A DNA stretch of 64,000 bases from assembly GCA_030729925.1 (NCBI GenBank), contig JANQWK010000033.1, positions 1 through 64,000 on the forward strand, in the 5' to 3' direction. A program made the translations under genes and the position numbers. The stretch's first letter is position 1, and each line of letters opens with the position of its first letter. Source of the DNA: Saprospiraceae bacterium (GTDB lineage Bacteria > Bacteroidota > Bacteroidia > Chitinophagales > Saprospiraceae). Below are positions 26,951 to 35,333 of the stretch, piece after piece. The notes under the pieces are model-generated. The model was not told where the DNA came from. It saw nothing but the letters and a program-made list of their open reading frames with translations, and ran no database searches.

Positions 26951-28078
26951 TTATTTTGAAGCGTCTTCCAATGCTTTCAGCATTTTGTGGAAGATGTCGG
27001 AATTTTCGTAAATCCCGTTGAACAACGCTGCACCCGGACCGAAAGCAAAAACCGGGATCAGGGTGGCTGTATGAGATCCGGTGGTGAAACCCGGAACAAT
27101 CTTCTCCATGGTAGAACCCGGATTGATGGCATAGCCACCGGTTTCGTGATCGGCGGTCACAATCACAAGCGTCTCACCGTCTTCCTTTGCCCAGTCCAAC
27201 ACTTTACCAATAACCTGGTCGAACTCGATCATTTCGCTGATGATGTAATCTGAGTTGTTGGCATGTCCGCCCCAATCAATCTGAGAGCTTTCCACCATCA
27301 GGAAAAATCCCTTTTCGGAGGATTCCTCCAAAAACCGATAGGCGGTCTCAACGGCCGGCATAAAGTAATCGCGGCCTTCGAGTTTGGACACAGGTTCTTC
27401 ATCAGCGGTAAAGAAACCGTATTTGGTATCTCCTTTCCCACTTACCTGGCTAAGATCCGCCGCTGCAAAATCAGCGACCTGGTAGCCTTTCTGTTCGAGT
27501 TCTGTTATAATATTCCTATTGTCCACGGTTCTTTTTTCCAGGTACTTTTTTCCGCCGCCAATAAAAATATCCAGTCCGGATTCGGGTAAAAAGGCGGCGA
27601 TCTCCTCATACATTTTTCGGCTGGCCACATGGGCAAAAAAGCTGGCAGGGGTAGCATGGGACATAGAACAAGTCGCCACGATTCCCGTTTTATAGCCCCG
27701 TTTTTTCAGAATTTCTGCAATGGTCACCACCGGAAGAGTATCCTTATCCACCCCAATAGCAGCGTTGTAAGTCTTTACCCCGCAGGCAAAAGCTGTGGCG
27801 CCGGAAGCCGAGTCTGTAACCAAATCATCGTAGGCATAACTTTTATGAAGCCCGATAACAGGAAATCTTTCCAGTTGGAGCTGATTGCCATTGCTGTATA
27901 ATCCGGCAGAAATTTGGGTCAGCCCCATCCCATCCCCAATCAGCAGCACAATATTTTTGGGGAGTGTGGCTGTAAGATCTCCCGAAACAATGAGGGAATC
28001 GGTCGTAGCTCGACCAGGTGCGGCAAATAATGCGCTGGAAAACAGTAGCAGGAAGGCAGCAACAAAGATTTTTTTCAT
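26951..28078 (-). CDS. Alkaline phosphatase
   Basis: Periplasmic phosphomonoesterase of the PhoA superfamily. The 375-residue protein has a signal peptide (VAAFLLLFSSALFA), metal-binding Asp in NIVLLIGDGMGL, the nucleophile Ser in TDSASGATAFACG, a GHANN motif (DWGGHANNSDY), TADHETGG, and a C-terminal SHTATLIPVFAFGPGA that supplies the last His. The protein is a little shorter than E. coli PhoA. It likely releases phosphate from organic phosphomonoesters. It has no visible Pho-box and stands alone, ending at a bidirectional terminator shared with lipA. Confidence 0.92.
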   Translation of the reverse strand: MKKIFVAAFLLLFSSALFAAPGRATTDSLIVSGDLTATLPKNIVLLIGDGMGLTQISAGLYSNGNQLQLERFPVIGLHKSYAYDDLVTDSASGATAFACGVKTYNAAIGVDKDTLPVVTIAEILKKRGYKTGIVATCSMSHATPASFFAHVASRKMYEEIAAFLPESGLDIFIGGGKKYLEKRTVDNRNIITELEQKGYQVADFAAADLSQVSGKGDTKYGFFTADEEPVSKLEGRDYFMPAVETAYRFLEESSEKGFFLMVESSQIDWGGHANNSDYIISEMIEFDQVIGKVLDWAKEDGETLVIVTADHETGGYAINPGSTMEKIVPGFTTGSHTATLIPVFAFGPGAALFNGIYENSDIFHKMLKALEDASK

Positions 28079-28107
28079 GGTTAATGTGGATACTTTTGAG
28101 CAGTTGA

Positions 28108-29214
28108 CTAATTGCGCGTAAACCTGTTTCCGGGCAGTGATTTTACCAGTCCTTTGAATTCCAGCTCCAGCAAGATGCTGCTGAGCAGGTTTTGGGGGGT
28201 AGAAAGCTGCTGCGCTATTACCTCAAACGAAACAGGGACTTTTTTTCCGAGTAAAAGTAAAACATTTTTCTCTTCATCTGAGAGTCCATGAAACAGATCT
28301 TCATGAAAACTTAACTGTTGGGAAACATCACTGTTCCAATTCATCATCTTTACCACATCTGCCGCATTTTCTATCAGTATGGCCTTATGTTGCTTAATCA
28401 GGGCATTACAGCCGGCCGATTTTTCATCAGTGGGGCGACCGGGAAAAGCAAAGACTTCCTTGTTGTAGGTATTTGCCAGATTGGCGGTAATCATGGAACC
28501 CCCTTTTTTTCGGGTCTCTACCACAATTAAGGCATCGCTAATCCCGGCAATGAGCCGGTTGCGCATCGGGAAATGCTCCCGCTCCGCTTTTTTATGGAAG
28601 GGGTACTCGCTCAACAGTCCGCCGTTGGGGAGCATCTGCCGAGCTATGCTTGCGTGTTCCGGTGGATAAACCTGACTCAGCCCGTGGGCCACTACCCCTA
28701 CGGTAGGACAACCGAGCCTGACACAGGTTCTATGGCTTTGAATGTCTATGCCATAAGCCAGACCACTATACACCACTACCTGATAGGGAGCCAGTCCCTC
28801 AATTAAAGTTTCACAAAGCCGGAGTCCTTCTGGCGATGGGGCCCTCGTGCCCACAATGCTGATGGAACGGGGGTGGTTCAATACCTCCTGGCCTGAATAA
28901 TACAGGACAATCGGACTATCCGGAAGACCCGCCAGGTTTCTGGGATATTGAGGATCCAAATAGCCGATAACGGCAATCTGCTTGTCGGCCGACAAGGCCA
29001 GTTCCTTTTCGGCAGCAGGCAGAACTTTCTCGAGTTTTAACTCCTGAAGCAAGGCGCTACCGATGCCAGGAATGCGCAATAATTTCCTGGGAGACTCCTC
29101 AAAAACAGCCTGGGCGCTTCCACAATGCGCAATCAGGTTCTTGGCAGTAATCGGACCTATTTTGTGGACAAAGCCCAGCGCCATCTGGTACAGTAGATCG
29201 GGGGAGTGGTTCAT
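28108..29214 (-). CDS. dprA: DNA-processing protein DprA
   Basis: Cytoplasmic protein that loads RecA on incoming single-stranded DNA during natural transformation. The 368-residue protein has an N-terminal helix-hairpin-helix region (LIAHCGSAQAVFEESPRKLL, then IPGIG), the Rossmann-like core with ISIVGTRAPSPEG, VYSGLAYGIDIQSH, SEYPFHKKAEREHFPMRNRL and VVETRKKGGSMITANLA, and a C-terminal winged helix (SDEEKNVLLLLGKKVPVSFE onward). All family landmarks are present. It lies 29 bp upstream of the phosphatase gene in the same direction but without functional link. No other competence gene is in the window. Confidence 0.93.
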   Translation of the reverse strand: MNHSPDLLYQMALGFVHKIGPITAKNLIAHCGSAQAVFEESPRKLLRIPGIGSALLQELKLEKVLPAAEKELALSADKQIAVIGYLDPQYPRNLAGLPDSPIVLYYSGQEVLNHPRSISIVGTRAPSPEGLRLCETLIEGLAPYQVVVYSGLAYGIDIQSHRTCVRLGCPTVGVVAHGLSQVYPPEHASIARQMLPNGGLLSEYPFHKKAEREHFPMRNRLIAGISDALIVVETRKKGGSMITANLANTYNKEVFAFPGRPTDEKSAGCNALIKQHKAILIENAADVVKMMNWNSDVSQQLSFHEDLFHGLSDEEKNVLLLLGKKVPVSFEVIAQQLSTPQNLLSSILLELEFKGLVKSLPGNRFTRN

Positions 29215-29296
29215 GTTAATTTATTCGTATCCATTAATTTGACATTGCATCCATTTTTTTTCAATTTTGTATCCTAATCACAATGCTTACTGCAAC

Positions 29297-29839
29297 ATGG
29301 AAAAACCCAAAGCTACCTGGCTACCCAAAATTGAAACGCTTGTTATCATCATTTTCCTTTTTGTTTTTTTAATCTGGAGCGCCACTCGTTGCAGTGCTAC
29401 CAAAAAGAAATACGCTGCCGAATCAGAGCAGGCTGCAGAGGAAACAGCTTCTCAGGATAGCTTAGCCATCCTGTACGCTCAGTTACAGGAAAAAAAAGCG
29501 CAGGAGGCACAGCAAGCCAAAGAAGCAGCCCAGCAGCAAACATCAGCTGCACAAACAGCCCTGGAGCAACCTTTCGTTACCCCTCTTTACGTCATACTAG
29601 ATAACCTGAATGTGCGGGAAGAACCAGACACAGATAGTAAAATTGTGGACAGATTGAAACTTCACGATGCTGTACAGTTTTTAAATGAGACCACCGAGTT
29701 TGAAGAAGAAGTTGATTTGGGCGATTATACGGTTGTGGATCGCTGGGTGAAAGTAAAAACTGCACGTGGAAAGATAGGTTGGGTATTTGGCGGAGGTGTT
29801 CACTATTTCAAAACAAAGCGACGAACCTCCGGCAAATAA
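29297..29839 (+). CDS. Membrane-anchored SH3-domain protein
   Basis: A 180-residue protein with one N-terminal membrane helix (LVIIIFLFVFLIWSATRCS), an Ala/Gln/Glu-rich coiled segment (about residues 45-90), and a C-terminal bacterial SH3-like domain (PLYVILDNLNVREEPDTDSK, IVDRLKLHDAVQFL, RWVKVKTARGKIGWVFGGG). Such domains commonly bind cell-wall peptides or target proteins to the wall. The start at the ATG 29297 is chosen because upstream in-frame codons lack an ATG. It is convergent with the glucosaminidase gene; both may act on the envelope, but nothing else links them. Confidence 0.75.
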   Translation: MEKPKATWLPKIETLVIIIFLFVFLIWSATRCSATKKKYAAESEQAAEETASQDSLAILYAQLQEKKAQEAQQAKEAAQQQTSAAQTALEQPFVTPLYVILDNLNVREEPDTDSKIVDRLKLHDAVQFLNETTEFEEEVDLGDYTVVDRWVKVKTARGKIGWVFGGGVHYFKTKRRTSGK

Positions 29840-29875
29840 ACCCCCTCTTCCCCTTTTTGCAGATGGATTCCAGGA

Positions 29876-30577
29876 TTAATCCTGATCCAATACATACAAG
29901 TTGTACTTACGAATCAACTGCAACAGTTGGTCTTCCATGCCGGGAATGCCATGAAAGTCCATTTTTCCAATGCTTCGAGCCCAAGCCTCATAGTCCGTTG
30001 GCGCCAATTCACGAAGCTGGAAGTTTTTTCCGGTTGTCAGGAAAAAAGAAAAATCGCGAAAACTCGTCCAGGCCTGGTCGTATTTGCGCAAACACCGATC
30101 ACCGATCATGAAGGTGGCGCCTTTCCAGTCTTCTGTGCACGGCAGCAGAAAATAATTGTGGGCACCCTTAACTACCGCTCCTTCCCCCGCTTCGCTCAAC
30201 AGCAAGGCAGTCGCCACGAGCACCGAAGAGGAAACCCCATATTTCCGACGCTCTGCCACCGAAATATGCCCGTGGCTGCGCACGAATTTATCTATCTTTT
30301 CTGTACTCAACGCTTTCCCCTCCCCAGGGCTTACCTTTCCCCAATCAGGCCAATATTGCTTGACCCAGCTGGTAAAGCCACTAAGCGACCTATTGGTTTC
30401 GGGTTTTGTAGCGTGGCTGGTAGCTATTGCCCCCGGAGGACTGCTTGGATTGAACTGAAAGCGAATATCCAGTTCTCTGTTGAAGACCAACAGCAACAGG
30501 ATACAGATAAGCACGAGCTTAGGAAGATTCAGCTTCCCCAGATGGCTGAAATAACGGTTGGAAGACAAAGCTTTCAT
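29876..30577 (-). CDS. Membrane-anchored glucosaminidase-domain protein
   Basis: A 233-residue protein with an N-terminal membrane helix (LNLPKLVLICILLLLVF), a linker, and a glucosaminidase-type domain (about residues 95-210). Evidence is HISVAERRKYGVSSSVLVAT, LLLSEAGEGAVVKGAHNYF, then YDQAWTSFRDFSFFL. The Glu in LLLSEAG occupies the position of the catalytic Glu in this family, which cleaves beta-1,4 bonds next to GlcNAc in peptidoglycan. The ATG at 30577 follows an unusual operator-like inverted repeat (30576-30632), whose 23-nt core recurs upstream of the unknown gene at 50012. Confidence 0.75.
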   Translation of the reverse strand: MKALSSNRYFSHLGKLNLPKLVLICILLLLVFNRELDIRFQFNPSSPPGAIATSHATKPETNRSLSGFTSWVKQYWPDWGKVSPGEGKALSTEKIDKFVRSHGHISVAERRKYGVSSSVLVATALLLSEAGEGAVVKGAHNYFLLPCTEDWKGATFMIGDRCLRKYDQAWTSFRDFSFFLTTGKNFQLRELAPTDYEAWARSIGKMDFHGIPGMEDQLLQLIRKYNLYVLDQD

Positions 30578-30632
30578 AACAATTTGTTGTGTAGTTGATG
30601 TAATTGCATTCAAATATACAACAAATTGTTAT
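30576..30632 (-). promoter_or_regulatory. Promoter with 15-bp inverted repeat reaching the start codon
   Basis: ATAACAATTTGTTGT at 30576-30590 and its exact reverse complement at 30618-30632 flank a -7 box (minus strand TATATTTG, 30611-30618). One arm sits just upstream of the -7 box, the other covers the leader up to the start codon. A repressor bound at both arms would cover the promoter. The 23 nt at 30608-30630 match 49975-49997 at 22 of 23 positions. Confidence 0.55.
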
Positions 30633-30670
30633 GAATTGAAACACAAAATTTATTTTTAAAACAAAAAGTT

Positions 30671-31816
30671 TTAAATTGTGGTAAACGCCTGATCGAGGTC
30701 ATTGATGAGGTCATCCACATCTTCAATTCCGACGCTAAGTCGGATAAGAGAATCGGTGAGTCCCACTTTGAGTCTGTCTGCTTTAGGAATAGAAGCGTGT
30801 GTCATGGTAGCGGGATGGCCAATGAGGGATTCCACGCCGCCGAGGGATTCTGCCAGGGTAAACAAATGGGTAGCTGATAGGACTTTTTTTGCATGTTCGA
30901 AACTATCCTCCAGGAGGTCGAAAGAAACCATAGCTCCGTAGTGGCGCATTTGTTGTTTGGCGATAGCGTGTCCGGGATGATCTTTAAAGCCTGGGTAATA
31001 GACGTTTTTGACTTTGGGGTGTTGTTGGAGGAACCGGGCAATTTTTTTGGCGTTTTTACAGGCGCGTTCTACACGGATATGAAGGGTTTTGATACCTCTG
31101 AGGCAGAGGAAGCAATCCATAGGGCCGGGGACTGCTCCTGCGGCATTTTGAATAAAGTGAAGCTGTTCGGCCAGTTTTTCGTCGTTGACGACCAGGGCGC
31201 CGAGTACCAGATCCGAGTGTCCGCCGAGGTATTTGGTAGCGGAATGCAGGACGATGGAAGCACCAAAATCGAGGGGATTTTGTAGGTAGGGAGAGGCGAA
31301 GGTATTGTCCACGCAGGTCATGATCTGGTTTTCCTGAGCCATGCCTATGATGGTAGTCAGGTCAATCACCTGCAACATGGGATTGGTTGGCGTTTCGATC
31401 CAGAAAAGTTTGGTGCGTGGGTTAATTTTTTCCCGAACCTGTTCGGGGTCGCCCATGGCCACGAAATGGGTTTGAATACCGTATTTCTCGTAAATTTTGG
31501 TCATCAGGCGGTAAGAACCTCCATACAAGTCATTGGTAGCAATAATTTCGTCGCCGGGTTGAAGTAGTTTTAGGACAGCGTCCATAGCAGCCAGTCCGCT
31601 GCTGAAAGCGATACCGAATCGGCCATTTTCCAGTGCGGCCAGATTTTCTTCGAGTACGGACCGGGTTGGGTTTTGCGTACGCGCGTATTCATAGCCTTTA
31701 TGTACGCCTGGTGACTCCTGTGCGTAAGTGGAGGTCTGATAAATGGGAGTCATCACTGCCCCGGTAGTAGGATCGGGATGTACGCCGGCGTGTATGGCCT
31801 TGGTTCCGAATTTCAT
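30671..31816 (-). CDS. Cystathionine gamma-synthase or gamma-lyase
   Basis: A 381-residue PLP enzyme of the Cys/Met metabolism family, cytoplasmic homotetramer. Evidence: early FGTKAIHAG, PIYQTSTYAQESPGVH, the YARTQNPTRSVLEENLA segment binding phosphate, PNDLYGG-like ATNDLYGGSYRL, VDNTFASPY, and the Schiff-base Lys in HSATKYLGGHSDLVLGA. The C-terminal SLGGVESLIGHPATMTH segment is standard. Sequence alone does not separate the synthase (methionine synthesis, metB) from the lyase (transsulfuration). It has a promoter at 31855-31888 and is convergent with no neighbour; HU lies upstream on the same strand, separated by a terminator. Confidence 0.88.
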   Translation of the reverse strand: MKFGTKAIHAGVHPDPTTGAVMTPIYQTSTYAQESPGVHKGYEYARTQNPTRSVLEENLAALENGRFGIAFSSGLAAMDAVLKLLQPGDEIIATNDLYGGSYRLMTKIYEKYGIQTHFVAMGDPEQVREKINPRTKLFWIETPTNPMLQVIDLTTIIGMAQENQIMTCVDNTFASPYLQNPLDFGASIVLHSATKYLGGHSDLVLGALVVNDEKLAEQLHFIQNAAGAVPGPMDCFLCLRGIKTLHIRVERACKNAKKIARFLQQHPKVKNVYYPGFKDHPGHAIAKQQMRHYGAMVSFDLLEDSFEHAKKVLSATHLFTLAESLGGVESLIGHPATMTHASIPKADRLKVGLTDSLIRLSVGIEDVDDLINDLDQAFTTI

Positions 31817-31854
31817 GGAAGTTTGTTTTGGATGGTTGCAAATGAAGTGTGCTG

Positions 31855-31888
31855 CAAAAGTAGTAATAGCTAACGTAAGGCGTACAAA
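31855..31888 (-). promoter_or_regulatory. Promoter for the cystathionine enzyme gene
   Basis: On the minus strand, TTTG (31885-31888), a 22-nt spacer, then TACTTTTG (31855-31862), a full -7 match, 38 bp before the ATG at 31816. Confidence 0.5.
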
Positions 31889-31896
31889 AGGGGCAA

Positions 31897-31942
31897 AAAA
31901 AAAGAGGTTATATCCCGGTTACAGGATATGACCTCTTTTTTT
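31897..31942 (-). terminator. Terminator after HU gene
   Basis: Stem 31897-31915 with 31924-31942 (19 bp, one mismatch; AAAAAAAGAGG pairs with CCTCTTTTTTT) and an 8-nt loop, with T tract on the minus strand. It ends HU transcription 28 bp after the stop, just before the downstream promoter. Confidence 0.8.
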
Positions 31943-31969
31943 CTGGTGAAATGAAATGTGGGAATAGAA

Positions 31970-32242
31970 TTAGTTGACGGAGTCAGAGAGTTCTTTTCCT
32001 GGCTTGAATTTCACAACTTTCTTGGCATCAATGCTGATTGTTGCACCAGTTTGCGGGTTGCGACCTGTACGAGCCTCACGCTCAGAAACGGAAAAAGTTC
32101 CAAATCCGATGAGGGTTACTTTATCGCCATCTTTCAGGGCGGAGCTGATACTGTCGAGCACAGTATTGAGAGCCTCAGTGGCCTGGGCTTTGGTCATGTT
32201 GGCATTTTCAGCAATTTTGCTGATAAGATCTCCTTTATTCAT
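31970..32242 (-). CDS. HU family DNA-binding protein
   Basis: A 90-residue histone-like protein that bends DNA and compacts the nucleoid. The start MNKGDLISKIAENANMTKAQ fixes the true N-terminus; 26 upstream in-frame codons are not part of the family. The DNA-binding arm contains GFGTFSVSEREARTGRNPQT, with the Pro residue in RNPQTG that intercalates into DNA. The final KVVKFKPGKELSDSVN is typical. It is a single-gene transcript with its own promoter (32318-32347) and terminator. Confidence 0.95.
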   Translation of the reverse strand: MNKGDLISKIAENANMTKAQATEALNTVLDSISSALKDGDKVTLIGFGTFSVSEREARTGRNPQTGATISIDAKKVVKFKPGKELSDSVN

Positions 32243-32317
32243 TTCAGATGGTTTAGATGAAAAAAATTTCTGTACCAATTTAGAGCCAAACTTTGTTATT
32301 ACAAAGGGTTTGACCGC

Positions 32318-32347
32318 CAAAAATACGTAAGAATGTAGATTTTACAA
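32318..32347 (-). promoter_or_regulatory. Promoter for HU
   Basis: On the minus strand, TTG (32345-32347), a 19-nt spacer, then TATTTTTG (32318-32325), full -7 match. It lies 75 bp upstream of the HU start, leaving a leader of about 70 nt. Confidence 0.5.
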
Positions 32348-32415
32348 GTAGTAGGACTGAAATTGAGGTTATTTTGATCATTTTTTTTGATTTTTGAAAG
32401 AAAAATGTGGTATAA

Positions 32416-32616
32416 ATGGATAAGCGATTGAAAAATTGGTCTTTTTTACTAATGCTCAGCATATACTTGGCATTGTCAGGTACAGCCTGCAGCAGAAAGG
32501 TGGGGTGTCCGTCAAATGTTGCTACCAACGTGGATCTCAGCGATTCGGGTAAGGGCAAGAAGCACAAAACTCGCTCCGGCTTGTTTCCCAAGTCTATGGA
32601 ACGCGGTAACCGCTGA
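32416..32616 (+). CDS. Small predicted lipoprotein
   Basis: A 66-residue protein with a basic N-terminus, hydrophobic stretch WSFLLMLSIYLALSG and a lipobox-like SGTAC, so Cys 25 would be lipidated. The mature part is short and basic (RKVGCPSNVATNVDLSDSGK, then KTRSGLFPKSMERGNR). I recall short lipoproteins ending in a similar SGLFPK motif in Bacteroidota, of unknown function. Its stop is directly adjacent to the stop of the convergent permease gene. Codon use and the signal sequence support that it is real, but the short length keeps confidence moderate. Confidence 0.6.
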   Translation: MDKRLKNWSFLLMLSIYLALSGTACSRKVGCPSNVATNVDLSDSGKGKKHKTRSGLFPKSMERGNR

Positions 32617-33879
32617 TCAAGGGGTGGTTCGCTCAATGGCGTTGCTAAGTCCTTCTCCTACCAGGTTGAAGGAGAGCACCAAGGCGAAAATGGCCAGTCC
32701 CGGAAATACAGCCATCCACCAGGCGGAAATGTTGCTTTTGGCCATGTTGAGCAGACTTCCCCAACTGGTGGCTTCTGCGTCGAGCCCAAGTCCGAGAAAG
32801 GAAAGGAACGCTTCCAGCAATACGGCTCCCGACATGCCAAAGGCAAGACTGATAAGCAACGGGGTGAGGATGTTGGGAAGGGCATGCCTGCGGATGATCC
32901 GCCAGTGCCCATAGCCAAGTACCCGAGCAGCTTGCAGGTATTCCAGCGACCTGATTCGGATCATTTCGGCGCGGGCGAAGCGCGCAATGCCTGTCCAACT
33001 GATTAATCCGATGATGAGCATGATATCGTATATGCCGGGGTTCTTGATGAGCGCTGTGATGGCCAGTATGAGCATTAATCCGGGTAGTGCCGACACGATC
33101 TCAATGATCCTGAGAATAATATCGTCCAGCGGAATGCGGATGGTGGTTCTGAGCGTCCCGTTTCGCTGCAGTAGTCGGTTGAGCCGGGCGAGCGCAAGGG
33201 CGAAAAGCATACTGTAAAGCAGGGCCGTAAGCACTTGTTGTAACCACCTGCCTTCCAACAATCCATAAGATCGGGAGACCATCCAGTAATACCAAATCCA
33301 ACCGAGACCCACCAGACCGACAAAGGCTATAAAAGGATGCGTGCGCAAATTGTTGTTTCCGAAATAACCTGCTGCTGTGCCCAGCAGGATACCTATGGAC
33401 CCTGCGATGGCCATGGCAACCAGTCCCACGAGTAGTGCGGTTCGGGTACCTGCGATGAGTCCGGCTGCGAGGTCTCTTCCGAGCTGGTCGGTTCCCAGCC
33501 AGTGCCGTCTGGATAATTTTTCGACCCGTTGGGGAGCGAGGGGACTGGTAAATCGGCCATTTTTGAGGTCAATGGTATGGGCGGCATACGGAATGGGTGG
33601 CCAGATGGCCACCTCGAAGCTTTGTTCGCTCCAGCGTTTGGTTACAAATTGGGCATCCCAGGTGCTGAGGCCGAGTTGAACGGCATATTGTTTGAATACG
33701 GGGAAATAGGAAGTTCCGTCTATTTTGCAGTAAAGGGGTTTGTCATTGGCCAAGAAGTCGGACAAGAGCGCGATTACCGCCAGGATTTGTATCACGCGGT
33801 AGGCGCGCCGGGCGATGGGCTGGCTGAGGAATCGGTTTCGCAGTCGGGGGTGCTGGATCGGGTTGCTCAACTCCGTCAT
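32617..33879 (-). CDS. Peptide ABC transporter permease, OppC/DppC-type
   Basis: A 420-residue inner-membrane permease. The C-terminal half is a normal OppC (HWLGTDQLGRDLAAGLIAGT, then the transmembrane region, and the EAA loop YLQAARVLGYGHWRIIRRHAL-PN, with LLEAFLSFLGLGL near the end). Unlike the usual 300 residues, an extra segment of roughly 80 residues lies between the first helix and the HWLGTD motif (containing FPVFKQYAVQLG and the WPPIPYAAHTIDL part). It is the third gene of a set of binding protein, OppB and OppC, with 4 bp to the preceding gene. Confidence 0.88.
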   Translation of the reverse strand: MTELSNPIQHPRLRNRFLSQPIARRAYRVIQILAVIALLSDFLANDKPLYCKIDGTSYFPVFKQYAVQLGLSTWDAQFVTKRWSEQSFEVAIWPPIPYAAHTIDLKNGRFTSPLAPQRVEKLSRRHWLGTDQLGRDLAAGLIAGTRTALLVGLVAMAIAGSIGILLGTAAGYFGNNNLRTHPFIAFVGLVGLGWIWYYWMVSRSYGLLEGRWLQQVLTALLYSMLFALALARLNRLLQRNGTLRTTIRIPLDDIILRIIEIVSALPGLMLILAITALIKNPGIYDIMLIIGLISWTGIARFARAEMIRIRSLEYLQAARVLGYGHWRIIRRHALPNILTPLLISLAFGMSGAVLLEAFLSFLGLGLDAEATSWGSLLNMAKSNISAWWMAVFPGLAIFALVLSFNLVGEGLSNAIERTTP

Positions 33880-33883
33880 CGGC

Positions 33884-35305
33884 TCAGGTTTTTTGTTTTT
33901 TGGCGAAGCCTACCCGCGGATCGGCGAGGGTATAGAGGATGTCGGCCATTAAAATTCCGGCAATCGTAAGCAGTGCCCCCAGCATGAGTATGCCATACAC
34001 GAGGGGCCAGTCTTTGGCCATGATGGCATCTACGGTGAGTTTTCCCATTCCGGGGATACTAAAGATATATTCTACCACGAAGGATCCTGAGATGGCTGCC
34101 GGAAAGACGCCGGCAAATAAAGTGATGATGGGAAAGAGGGCATTTTTGAAGGCATGTTTCCAAATGACGGCGCTTTTGGGCAGGCCTTTTGCGTAAGCGG
34201 TCTGGATATAGGGCTGGCGAAGTACCTTAACCATACTCCCGCGCATTTGTCTGGCAATGTAGGCTAAAGAGCCGTAGGTTAGACAAAAAACGGGTAATAT
34301 AAGGTGATAGCTGCTAAGCCAAAAGGCTTCCCACTTGCTGCGACCAGGATCATAAGGCGGATAGCCCAGCGCCGGAAACCAGTCCATGCCATACTCCGGA
34401 TGAGTAAGAAAAACGATGAGCAGGGTGGCGATCCAAAAGCCCGGTAGGGAATAGAGCATGAACAACAAGACATTGAGCGCCTGATCGCGTTTTTTGCCTG
34501 CATGAACAGCCATATATACGCCCAACGGCACGGCCAGCAGATAGGCGATCAGAATAGCTGCACCATTGAGGGTGAGGGTCCAGCGCAGGGCACCGGCAAT
34601 TTTTGTGCTGACATTGCTGCCGTCGAGATAGGATTTGCCCCAGTCGCCTTGGAGCACACCGCTGATCCAGTGATGGTACTGGTTGTCCGCGCCGTACCAG
34701 CGAAAAGCGGGAATCCAGTTTCGATAGACTTTCTGATCGGCGACGACCGCATCCCAGGCAGCACGTAGCACTTGAAGGGGTTCGGAGAGCTGTGGCACGC
34801 CGGCGATTTGATCGTGGATGTCCTGCAAACTTGCCTCAATACGTTCTGGCTGGTAGTGGTTGTGGAGTAACCTGAGCGCAGTCCGCACACTTTTCAGGAC
34901 ATCCGGTGCCAGGGTATCGGGAAGTTGATACGTAACCCTTTCTGTATGCACCAGGGTCTGATGATACGCCTCGATGCGGGGCCAATTGCCGAATTGTGCA
35001 ATCAAGCCCTTGAGCGCCCGTTTTTTGTCGGGGTAGAGAAACCTGTACAAGCTATCGGGATAGGCGGTGGGGAGCAGGGAAAAGTAAAACTGCGGTTTGT
35101 CGAGCCCCAGGAAGGTCGCTGTTTTGCGGTAGGCTTGATCCTGAAGCTCGATACTCGCGTAATCGGTAGTTGCTGTGCCGCTGCCTTGTTGCAAGGCCAA
35201 CACAGGATCTCCTGGCGTTTGTCTGCTGAGCATAAACACCAGAAAGGATACGACCAACAGCGTGGGAACAGCCAGCAGGGTACGTCGCAAAAAATAGGTA
35301 ATCAT
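33884..35305 (-). CDS. Peptide ABC transporter permease, OppB/DppB-type
   Basis: A 473-residue inner-membrane permease. The first helix (LLAVPTLLVVSFLVFMLSRQ, then TPGDP) and the C-terminal part (YLLAVPLGVYMAVHAGKKRD, EAA loop MVKVLRQPYIQTAYAKGLPK, VVEYIFSIPGMGKL) are typical. A periplasmic insertion of about 180 residues separates helix 1 from the rest (including LGLDKPQFYFSLLPTAYPDS and the LLHNHYQPERI stretch), so the protein is about 150 longer than classic OppB. Second gene of the operon, 28 bp after the binding-protein gene and 4 bp before oppC. Confidence 0.88.
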   Translation of the reverse strand: MITYFLRRTLLAVPTLLVVSFLVFMLSRQTPGDPVLALQQGSGTATTDYASIELQDQAYRKTATFLGLDKPQFYFSLLPTAYPDSLYRFLYPDKKRALKGLIAQFGNWPRIEAYHQTLVHTERVTYQLPDTLAPDVLKSVRTALRLLHNHYQPERIEASLQDIHDQIAGVPQLSEPLQVLRAAWDAVVADQKVYRNWIPAFRWYGADNQYHHWISGVLQGDWGKSYLDGSNVSTKIAGALRWTLTLNGAAILIAYLLAVPLGVYMAVHAGKKRDQALNVLLFMLYSLPGFWIATLLIVFLTHPEYGMDWFPALGYPPYDPGRSKWEAFWLSSYHLILPVFCLTYGSLAYIARQMRGSMVKVLRQPYIQTAYAKGLPKSAVIWKHAFKNALFPIITLFAGVFPAAISGSFVVEYIFSIPGMGKLTVDAIMAKDWPLVYGILMLGALLTIAGILMADILYTLADPRVGFAKKQKT

Positions 35306-35333
35306 ATCCTGTTCTCCTGTATTGGGCGGTATA

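Noticed and set aside
32089..32115. Another GGTTACTTT-like sequence inside the HU gene
   Set aside because: It lies in coding sequence, and the second block of the 29-nt motif is absent.
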